A DNA stretch of 7,601 bases from UBA11400 sp964550435 (GTDB lineage Bacteria; Bacteroidota; Rhodothermia; Balneolales; HLUCCA01), in contig CAZJZI010000066.1 in the NCBI GenBank assembly GCA_964550435.1, forward strand, positions 1 through 7,601. Direction: 5' to 3'. Below are positions 1 to 6,900 of this stretch, piece after piece. Both the position numbers and the translations under genes were made by a program. The notes beneath the pieces were generated by a model. The model was given only the letters and a program-made list of their open reading frames with translations. It ran no database searches and was not told the DNA's origin. The first letter of the stretch is position 1. The number at the start of each line of letters is the position of its first letter.

Positions 1-1137
1 GAAGGTCGAATTCAGGCCACACTCAAGTTCTTCTTATATACATTGGTTGGATCACTGATCATGCTCGTTGGATTACTATATCTCGGCTTCCATGCAGGTA
101 ATGCCATTAATGGCGGGGTTTTTACTACCGATTGGAGATTACTTACAAGTCCGGAGTATACCATTGGATTAGTCGAGCAAACCTACATGTTTCTTGCTTT
201 TTCTCTAGCGTTCTGTATCAAAGTACCTTTGTTTCCATTCCATACTTGGTTGCCTTATGCTCACACCGAAGCACCGACCGCTGGATCAGTTGTTCTTGCA
301 GCCATCATGCTGAAAATGGGAACTTATGGATTGATTCGTTTTTGCATTCCTCTGTTCCCTAATGCTACAATGGAGTTTGCTCCTTATCTGGCAGCACTTG
401 CTGTTGTAGGAATAATATATGGTGCATTGGTAGCGATGGTACAAAAAGATGTCAAGAAACTGGTTGCATATTCGTCAGTCAGTCACCTGGGTTTTGTTGT
501 GCTTGGAATCTTTGCATTTAACACAACCGCTGTGCAGGGAGCAATTATTCAAAACATTAACCATGGTCTTTCAACAGGCGCATTGTTCCTTATCGTCGGA
601 ATGATATACGATCGTCGCCATACCCGAATGATCTCGGAATTTGGGGGATTGTCATCTGTTATGCCTGTATTTGCAGTAATGTTCATGCTTGCAACATTTT
701 CATCAATCGGACTTCCGGGGCTCAATGGATTTGTGGGCGAGTTTATGATCCTAATCGGAGCCTTCAACTCAGAGTTGTTAAACAATAATTGGTTTGGAAT
801 CCTTGCTACATCAGGAGTCATTCTGGCAGCTGTATATATGCTCTGGATGTTTCAAAGAGTTATGTTTGGACCGGTTACCAATGAAGAAAATAAAAATCTG
901 GAAGATTTGAATGCTCGGGAAATCGGATTGTTGATTCCAGTAATGGTTTTCATCATCTGGATTGGAATCTATCCAAGCTACTTTACAGGATTCTCTGAAG
1001 TTCAGGTAGAATCACTATTGGAGCAATCGACTCAGAAAGCACAAATTGTGCTCTCAGAAGCAGAAACTCAGGAATTACCTAAATGGGCTTCCTCATTTTA
1101 CGATGTGACCAGTGATCTTGCTGGAAATTTGGACTAA
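1..1137 (+). CDS. nuoM: NADH-quinone oxidoreductase subunit M (NuoM), 5'-truncated by window edge
   Basis: NuoM is an antiporter-like, proton-translocating membrane subunit of respiratory complex I. The reading frame is open from base 1; the first 14 codons (reading EGRIQATLKFFLYT) precede an in-frame TTG that is not the true start. About 160 N-terminal residues are missing, judged from the ATLKFF lysine, equivalent to E. coli K173. Numbering from the first codon, visible landmarks are K9, K74 in KVPLFPFHTWLP (E. coli K234 equivalent), K105 in MLKMGTYG, the VQKDVKKLVAYSSVSHLG segment (about 147-164), H188, and E247 in GFVGEF (E. coli E407 equivalent). Hydrophobic segments alternate throughout. 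After PSYFTGF there is a hydrophilic tail of roughly 50 residues. The stop lies 16 nt before the nuoN ATG, so the two are co-transcribed. Family assignment is very secure; it is distinguished from NuoL by its short C-terminus and from NuoN by its motif spelling. Confidence 0.97.
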   Translation, partial: EGRIQATLKFFLYTLVGSLIMLVGLLYLGFHAGNAINGGVFTTDWRLLTSPEYTIGLVEQTYMFLAFSLAFCIKVPLFPFHTWLPYAHTEAPTAGSVVLAAIMLKMGTYGLIRFCIPLFPNATMEFAPYLAALAVVGIIYGALVAMVQKDVKKLVAYSSVSHLGFVVLGIFAFNTTAVQGAIIQNINHGLSTGALFLIVGMIYDRRHTRMISEFGGLSSVMPVFAVMFMLATFSSIGLPGLNGFVGEFMILIGAFNSELLNNNWFGILATSGVILAAVYMLWMFQRVMFGPVTNEENKNLEDLNAREIGLLIPVMVFIIWIGIYPSYFTGFSEVQVESLLEQSTQKAQIVLSEAETQELPKWASSFYDVTSDLAGNLD

Positions 1138-1153
1138 GTCATAATTGAACTCA

Positions 1154-2569
1154 ATGGAACTGTTAAACGATATCAATTTGTACTTGCCGGGGGTGATCAT
1201 CGCCGTTGCCGGTCTGGTCACAATGATGCTTTCGGCATTCAATACGCCTAAGCAAACTATTTATTGGACCTCAGTGATTTTTGTAGCTGTAGCAACAGCT
1301 TTATCATTCCCTGATGTCTTTGAAGCACCACAGTACCTGTTTTCAGATATGATACAGGTCGGTGGATTCGCGTCTGCCGGGATATTGGTAGTACTACTTG
1401 GCACACTTTTTACCCTATTGTTAGCTCATGACCATTTTACTGCTGTTGGTGAGTATCACAGTGAACTTTATCCAATGGTACTTTTCGCCTCAACAGGAAT
1501 GGTTGTTCTTGCTTCAGCTGTTGATCTTGTTACCGTATTTATTGGACTGGAAACTATGTCAGTCTGTTTATATGTCCTTGCGGGAATGGTCAAATCTAGC
1601 AAACGCAGCATTGAAGCCGCACTGAAATATTTCCTGCTTGGAGCATTCAGTACCGGATTCCTGCTATATGGAATTGCACTTCTCTACGGTGCCAGTGGTT
1701 CAACTTCGCTCGATATCATTGGTGGTGTAACTGATAAAGGATTGATTTATTGGGGTGGAGTCTCGTTGCTTTTGGTTGGGTATTTCTTCAAAGTCTCAAT
1801 CGTACCATTTCATATGTGGACACCAGATGTGTATACAGGTGCACCAACTCCTGTAACCGGATACATGGCTACTGCTGCGAAGTCTGCTGCATTTGTATCT
1901 TTCATTCTTGTATTATCCAAGGCGATTCCATCAAGTGTGGCTGAGTGGAGCGAAGTCCTACAAGTTGTTGCTGTTTTGACAATGGTACTTGGAAACCTGA
2001 TTGCAATGGTACAGACCAACGTCAAGAGAATGCTGGCTTATTCGAGTATTGCCCATGCCGGTTATGCGCTCGTCGGTTTGTCAGCAGGTACACTAGCAGG
2101 TTACGAAGCTGTAATGTTCTATTTGTTTGCTTATACCATTATGAATATTGGTGCCTTTGGTGTTGTCGCATATTATGAGAGATACAAGGATATGGATCTG
2201 ACACTTATTGACAATTACGCAGGTATTGGTTTCACAAAACCAATGATGGGTATCATGCTCTCTGTATTTTTGTTCTCATTAGTGGGTATTCCACCAATGG
2301 TAGGCTTTGCCGGTAAGTATCTCGTTTTCGCAGCTGCTATCGATGCAGGGCTTGTTACTCTTGCAGTGATAGGTATGTTAGCGAGTGCAGCTGGAGCCTA
2401 TTATTACCTAAGAGTTATGGTATACATGTACATGAAACCAAGCGAACAAACCTACTCACTCCCTACAGCTGGTACAGTTTATGTAGTAGCACTTTTAATC
2501 CTGGCTGGATTAACCTTGGGTTTAGGATTAACACCGGGGTCGTTATCTTCGCTCATAAACGCTTTTTAA
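1154..2569 (+). CDS. nuoN: NADH-quinone oxidoreductase subunit N (NuoN)
   Basis: NuoN is an antiporter-like membrane subunit of complex I that takes part in quinone-coupled proton pumping. From the ATG at 1154 it has 471 residues, close to the usual 470-490. It is hydrophobic throughout, with about 14 predicted helices. Charged residues typical of the family are present: E133 in IGLETMS, K158 in ALKYFLLGAF, K213 and H220 in KVSIVPFHMWTPDVYTGAPT, K243 in AKSAAF, and K388 in GFAGKY. The MVQTNVKRMLAYSSIAHAGY segment (about 285-304) is diagnostic. An in-frame TTG at 1145 would add only three residues. The ATG is preferred because neither start has an SD sequence and the ATG numbering puts E133 and K158 at the same positions as in E. 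coli. It follows nuoM by 16 nt and is followed by an intrinsic terminator, so it is the last gene of the nuo operon. Confidence 0.97.
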   Translation: MELLNDINLYLPGVIIAVAGLVTMMLSAFNTPKQTIYWTSVIFVAVATALSFPDVFEAPQYLFSDMIQVGGFASAGILVVLLGTLFTLLLAHDHFTAVGEYHSELYPMVLFASTGMVVLASAVDLVTVFIGLETMSVCLYVLAGMVKSSKRSIEAALKYFLLGAFSTGFLLYGIALLYGASGSTSLDIIGGVTDKGLIYWGGVSLLLVGYFFKVSIVPFHMWTPDVYTGAPTPVTGYMATAAKSAAFVSFILVLSKAIPSSVAEWSEVLQVVAVLTMVLGNLIAMVQTNVKRMLAYSSIAHAGYALVGLSAGTLAGYEAVMFYLFAYTIMNIGAFGVVAYYERYKDMDLTLIDNYAGIGFTKPMMGIMLSVFLFSLVGIPPMVGFAGKYLVFAAAIDAGLVTLAVIGMLASAAGAYYYLRVMVYMYMKPSEQTYSLPTAGTVYVVALLILAGLTLGLGLTPGSLSSLINAF

Positions 2570-2592
2570 ATAACAAAGCTTATTGCTGTTTT

Positions 2593-2633
2593 AACAAGCC
2601 CGTATGAACAATAGTTTGTACGGGCTTTGTTTT
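2593..2633 (+). terminator. Intrinsic terminator of the nuo operon
   Basis: A 9-bp perfect stem, AAGCCCGTA (2596-2604) with TACGGGCTT (2619-2627), can extend inward through two G-U pairs and an AAC/GTT step to an AATA tetraloop. It is followed by TTTGTTTTAT. It lies 24 nt after the nuoN stop and separates the respiratory operon from the ribosomal-protein operon. Confidence 0.85.
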
Positions 2634-2646
2634 ATCCGTATCTTTC
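2615..2646 (+). promoter_or_regulatory. Candidate Bacteroidetes-type promoter for rpsF-rpsR-rplI
   Basis: TTTG (2615-2618) is followed after 20 nt by TATCTTTC (2639-2646), one mismatch from the Bacteroidetes -7 box TAnnTTTG at an acceptable spacing. Transcription would start near 2650-2654, about 50 nt before rpsF. The -33 element lies inside the nuo terminator hairpin, so the two signals are packed together. This is motif matching only; short boxes in AT-rich sequence can arise by chance. Confidence 0.35.
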
Positions 2647-2654
2647 GCGACCCT

Positions 2655-2675
2655 GTTGCCGGAACCCCCGGCGAC
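2655..2675 (+). promoter_or_regulatory. GC-rich leader hairpin upstream of rpsF, possible ribosomal-protein autoregulatory site
   Basis: GTTGCCGG (2655-2662) pairs with CCGGCGAC (2668-2675) through 8 bp including one G-U pair, with an AACCC loop. It is the only GC-rich patch in the leader, sits 28 nt before the rpsF ATG, and has no T-run, so it is not a terminator. Leaders of rpsF in many bacteria carry a CCG-containing structure bound by the S6:S18 complex to repress the operon. This hairpin contains CCGG on both arms and is suitably placed, but I could not match it to the published consensus. Confidence 0.4.
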
Positions 2676-2703
2676 TGTTAATCCATAACATCCATAGGTA
2701 ATT

Positions 2704-3078
2704 ATGAGAAAAAACTACTATGAGTTAACGTACATCGTTAACCCAGTTCTGGAAGAAGACCAGATCAAAGCAACGGTGAACAAATTCACCGAGCTTCTGA
2801 CCAGCAATGGTGCAGAAATCGACGAGATCAACGAGTGGGGCATTCAAAGCCTTGCATACGAGATTGACCGTAAAAACACCGGATACTACGTGAATGGCTA
2901 TTTCACAGCTCCTGGTGACTTGATCGCTAAACTCGAGCGTCAGTTACAGATCGACGATAATGTAATGCGTTATCTGACCCTGAAATACGACAACAAAATG
3001 CTGGCTTACCGTGAACTTCAAAAGTCAGGTACAGTACCACAGTTGCGTGAACGTGCTTCAGACGAAGAAAAAAACTGA
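2704..3078 (+). CDS. rpsF: 30S ribosomal protein bS6
   Basis: bS6 is a small-subunit platform protein that forms a heterodimer with bS18 and binds the central domain of 16S rRNA. The 124-residue product opens with the typical MRKNYYELTYIVNP strand. It carries the WGIQSLAYEIDRKNTGYY block (residues 45-62) and the LQIDDNVMRYLTLKYD block (81-96) that define the family, then a charged tail ending in EEKN. The length is normal (about 95-140). Only a short AGG (2696-2698) precedes the ATG by 5 nt, so SD support is weak, but no other start would preserve the conserved N-terminus. It is the first gene of rpsF-rpsR-rplI, with 31 nt to rpsR. No ssb or priB lies between rpsF and rpsR, unlike in many Firmicutes and Enterobacteria. 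Confidence 0.98.
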   Translation: MRKNYYELTYIVNPVLEEDQIKATVNKFTELLTSNGAEIDEINEWGIQSLAYEIDRKNTGYYVNGYFTAPGDLIAKLERQLQIDDNVMRYLTLKYDNKMLAYRELQKSGTVPQLRERASDEEKN

Positions 3079-3095
3079 TTAACCACCAAGATCTC

Positions 3096-3102
3096 AAAAG
3101 GA
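3096..3102 (+). promoter_or_regulatory. Shine-Dalgarno sequence of rpsR
   Basis: AAAAGGA lies 7 nt before the rpsR ATG. Six bases (AAAGGA) would pair with the standard 16S rRNA 3' end. It is notable because nuoN and the barrel gene have no SD and rpsF only a weak one. Confidence 0.65.
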
Positions 3103-3109
3103 TTATCAC

Positions 3110-3361
3110 ATGTTAAAGAATCCACAACATCCAAAGAAAACCAACTACCGTAGCAAAGAATGTTTGTTCACGAAGTCTGGTTTCATCTATATCGATTATA
3201 AGAATATCGATGTACTCAAGAAATTCACCAACGACCAAGGCAAAATCCTTCCACGTCGTGTAACCGGTACAAGCGCAAGATATCAGCGCCAGTTGACCCT
3301 CGCAGTTAAGCGAGCACGTCATTTGGGGCTGCTGCCATTCGTAGCCGCAAACTTCAGATAA
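3110..3361 (+). CDS. rpsR: 30S ribosomal protein bS18
   Basis: bS18 partners with bS6 on the 30S platform near the 3' end of 16S rRNA. The 83-residue product shows the full core: YIDYKNIDVLKKF (residues 27-39), GKILPRRVTGTSARYQRQL (44-62), and AVKRARHLGLLPF (65-77), ending in AANFR. Length is normal (70-90). The N-terminal region has a single cysteine, C18 in KECLF, so a cysteine-based zinc site is unlikely. The start at 3110 is fixed by the SD at 3096-3102. It lies 31 nt after rpsF and 13 nt before rplI, consistent with one transcript. Confidence 0.98.
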   Translation: MLKNPQHPKKTNYRSKECLFTKSGFIYIDYKNIDVLKKFTNDQGKILPRRVTGTSARYQRQLTLAVKRARHLGLLPFVAANFR

Positions 3362-3367
3362 GAGGAG
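3361..3367 (+). promoter_or_regulatory. Shine-Dalgarno sequence of rplI
   Basis: AGAGGAG lies 7 nt before the rplI ATG and begins on the last base of the rpsR stop codon. Its AGGAG core is the strongest ribosome binding site in the window and fixes the rplI start. Confidence 0.75.
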
Positions 3368-3374
3368 AAACACC

Positions 3375-3821
3375 ATGAAATTAGTACTCATTGACGAAGT
3401 AGAAAACCTGGGCTCAGCAGGTGATGTGGTTACCGTAAAAGATGGTTACGGACGTAATTTCCTGATTCCACAGGGAAAAGCTATCGTTGCCACTAAAGGT
3501 GCCGTTAAATCAATTGAAGAAAACAACAAGCAAGCGTTCAAGAAACGTGAAGCTCTGTTGAATGAAGCGAAAAGTACAGCCGAGAAATTGGCTTCTACTT
3601 CGGTAACAATCAGTGTGAACGCCGGTGAAGATGGAAAACTCTTCGGTACCGTGACCAACGTTCAGGTTGCCGATGCATTGAACGAAAAAGGCTTCGAAGT
3701 TGACCGTCGTAAAGTCACTATCGACGATGTCAAACATCTTGGAGAGTACATTGCTACCGTTCAGGTGCAAGGCGACATCAAAGCCGATGTAAAAGTTTGG
3801 GTTGTTAAATCAGAGAAATAA
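3375..3821 (+). CDS. rplI: 50S ribosomal protein bL9
   Basis: bL9 binds 23S rRNA near the L1 stalk with its N-terminal domain and projects a long helix and C-terminal domain from the 50S surface, helping to maintain reading-frame fidelity. The 148-residue product (E. coli 149) opens with MKLVLIDEVENLG. It matches the complete bL9 signature across residues 13-36: G13, G16, V21, G24, Y25, N28, F29, L30, G34, A36. The linking helix is at about 42-73, rich in K, E and A. The C-terminal domain includes GKLFGTVTNVQVADAL (87-102) and VDRRKVTIDDVKHLGEY (109-125). It is the last gene of the operon and is followed by an intrinsic terminator 25 nt downstream. Confidence 0.98.
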   Translation: MKLVLIDEVENLGSAGDVVTVKDGYGRNFLIPQGKAIVATKGAVKSIEENNKQAFKKREALLNEAKSTAEKLASTSVTISVNAGEDGKLFGTVTNVQVADALNEKGFEVDRRKVTIDDVKHLGEYIATVQVQGDIKADVKVWVVKSEK

Positions 3822-3845
3822 TCTCCCTGCTTTTTTTTACTTTCT

Positions 3846-3882
3846 AAGGAGATCGGACTTAATTTCGATCTCCTTTTTTTTT
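3846..3882 (+). terminator. Intrinsic terminator of the rpsF-rpsR-rplI operon
   Basis: A perfect 10-bp stem, AAGGAGATCG (3846-3855) with CGATCTCCTT (3866-3875), has a 10-nt loop and runs into a continuous T tract (3874-3882). It is a textbook intrinsic terminator. It ends only 26 nt before the next start codon, so the downstream gene depends on read-through or on a promoter I cannot identify. Confidence 0.92.
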
Positions 3883-3908
3883 GCCTTTACCCGTCAATTA
3901 CCACTGAA

Positions 3909-6900
3909 ATGATCCAGGCTGTTCGCCGTTTACTCATCGTGGCTGTGCTTTTAACGATATGCGTTGGTAACGCATATACCCAGTATTTGAGTACGCAAAA
4001 GCGAGTAGTAGTGCGTCCTGACTCGAACTCAGTTTTTCTGGATTTTTTCACACATCCCGAATCGATTCAGGTATCCCATGCCGACTCGTCTATATCATCT
4101 GAAAATTTCAGATTTCATCAGTCATCTGGTATACTGACATTTATTTGGCCTGTAAACTGGACTTCATTACCAGTTGAGTTACAAATAACATGGATGTATC
4201 GTCCAGTTTCACTTCCTGGTCCCGTGTTTTCGCCCTTTGGAATCTATTACATCCCCAGTGATAGCCTGAACGAGCCTGAACAAAGCTCGGGTCCAGTTAA
4301 CATTGGCGGATTGAGCTTTGATTCAGATTTGGTTTCATCAGGGAGCATCACAAGAGGCGTTGTAGTGGGAAACTCCAGAGATCCGGGCCTTGAAAGTGGA
4401 CTGAATTTTAATCTTCAGGGGCAATTGACTGAATCGGTTAAACTAACAGCGTCTCTGACCGATCAAAATGCTATTATTCAACCTGAAGGCACTACTCAAA
4501 ACCTACGGGAGTTTGATCAGGTTTTTATCCGACTTCAAGCACCAAATGAACAAGTCCAGATGGGTGATGTGGATGCTGTTTTTGATCAGAGTGCAATTGC
4601 TAGACTACAACGTAGAATTCAAGGCGCAGTCATTTCAAGTGACAGAACTTCAACCGGATCAAATCAAGCAGTGTTGTCCGTTCAGCGTGGAACATTCAGA
4701 GTCATGGAATTTAGAGGCAGAGAAGGGACTCAGGGCCCGTACAGACTTTCAGGAGAACGAGGAGAATCATTTATCATTGTTGTAGCTGGAACAGAAAGAG
4801 TGTATCTGGATGGTCAGTTGCTTGACAGGGGAGAAGATCAGGATTACACCATAGATTATTCAATTGGTGAGATTACATTTACAGGAGCCAATTTAATTCG
4901 ATCATCACATCGAATCAGGGTAGAGTTTCAGTACCTGAGTAGTTCTTACAACAGAACATTGTTTGCAGCAGAATCTGAACAAGCATTTGGTCGGGATGAG
5001 AGGTTTAGAGTCGGGGCCACTTTTATTCGTGAAGCTGATGCTATCAATTTTGATGAATCCTCATTATTGAGTGATCAAGAACTCGAGGTCATCAGAGAAG
5101 CCGGTGCAGATGAGTCACAGATGAGAGTGTCGGGTGCAGATAGTGTAGGATATCGCCCGGATGCACCGTACGCTCTCTACGTTGCCCGTGACACTCTTTT
5201 AATGGGTAACGTGACCCGTTACTACGAATTTCGTCCTGGTGATCCACAAGCGGTCTTCAGGGTTAGTTTTACACAAGTAGGCCAAGGTAATGGTTCCTAT
5301 CGCAGGACAGGTGGTGGAATTAATGGTATTATCTATGAGTGGGTTGGTCCCGGGAGTGGAGATTATGAACCATTCAGACAGTTAATGGGACCAAAACAGA
5401 CTCAGTTATTGGCCATCAGAGGACAAGCCAGAATAGCAGACGGACTTGAGACAAGTGCTGAGTGGTCTGGAAGCAACTTTAATCCCAATCGGTTTTCACC
5501 GTCTGTAGATGGAATACAAGATCAGATGGTAAGGGGGCAACTTGGACTTAATAATCAAGATGTGGCGCTAGGAAAAATATCGATGGGGGCATCAATTGAG
5601 TACAAAGGGCAGGATTTCAAGTTTTTTGACCGAATAAGGGATGCTGAATTTGAGCGATTATGGGGACTCATGGGCGCTGTAAACTCCGATGAAACGCGCT
5701 ATGAGGGCAACTTGCGATGGGATTTTGGGCATGCATCCAACATTCAGTATGATATCCAAAAATTAGCTCGGGATGACAGAAATGGGATACGACATGAAGT
5801 AAATATAGCTACTGAGGAACTCAGGATGCCATTTCTTATTGCGCAACTGGGAACATTAAGATCAGAATCGCTGATGCAAGCTAATACTTCTACTGAAGTT
5901 AATGATATTGTAATTCAAACAGGATACGCGTTACCTGTGAGATCATTCGTAGTAACTCCTGAGTTCAGAGTCGAGCGTGATAGTGAATTATACCGGGAAT
6001 CTCAGAGTATATATCAATTCGGACATCATTACAGTGCTATTCATCCCTCTCTTTCACTGAGGTCATTGAATGGAAATACAATTTCAGTGGGTTATCAGAT
6101 TCGGGAAGAGCAAGAAGTTGTTTCAGGTAGTTTGATAGACTCAAGAACGATCAATACACCAGAACTAAGCGTGGTCTATGGCCTTGGATCATCCTTTAGT
6201 ACAGAGACAAGAATTGGGTATCAACAAACTAAGGTCGCATCTGAATTCGCCCAGGCTACAGGAAGTAGTGCATCCAATGGACTTGCGGTCCGATCCGTAA
6301 CAGCTTTTTCAATGATCAACAGTGGCATTCAGAGTGATATTCTTTATGATTTGAACACTGAAAGCAGGTCTTTATTCCAGGAAACCTATCTTGAAGTAGG
6401 TTCAGAATATGGTCAGTATGTTTGGATTGACCTGAACAATGATCAAATTCAACAACTGGATGAATTCTTTCCCGAACAGAATCCTAGCGAAGGTACTTTC
6501 ATTCTACAATTACTGCCTACGGATGAACTACGTCCAGTTGCTTCAATCCGATATAGCTGGAGCGTTCGAGTTGATCCGATACACTGGATTTCAAACTGGA
6601 GAGATCGTGGAAGCGTTCAAAGATTCTTGGCAAACACGGTTTATTCAAGCAGAATTGATTTCAGAGAACAAAGTGAAACAGAGGAATTAGTGAAATTTGC
6701 GTTGCTAAATCCGGAACACACCATGCGAGATACTTCAACACTCCAGGGCACGTTTAACTGGAGTCAAGAACTGAAATTATTCCGAAGATTACCCCTATTA
6801 GATCTGACAATTAGACGAGATTTCAGAAAAGGTTTAAATCGACAACTCAGTGGTTTACAATCTAATTCCTCTGAGAAATGGAATGTGGTTTCGGCGTATA

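Noticed and set aside
43..45. TTG at 43 as the start of a short NuoM
   Set aside because: The frame is open upstream to base 1, and the preceding 14 residues match the conserved NuoM ATLKFF segment, so the gene simply begins outside the window.
1145..1153. TTG at 1145 as the nuoN start
   Set aside because: It adds only three residues, has no SD, and the in-frame ATG at 1154 gives numbering that matches the conserved E133 and K158 positions.
2570..2703. Possible small gene or sRNA between nuoN and rpsF
   Set aside because: The interval is accounted for by a terminator, a promoter candidate and the rpsF leader; no credible open frame was found.
3113..3391. Minus-strand open frame opposite rpsR
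   Set aside because: It is a shadow of a highly conserved ribosomal gene, with no recognisable protein features and no promoter or ribosome binding site seen.
3883..3908. Promoter directly upstream of the barrel gene
   Set aside because: Only 26 nt separate the terminator T-run from the ATG; TTG at 3881-3883 has no correctly spaced TAnnTTTG or TATAAT partner.
4468..4785. Second open frame inside the barrel gene
   Set aside because: It lies wholly within a continuous 1158-codon frame that has a signal peptide and family motifs; its translation has low-complexity, non-protein-like character.
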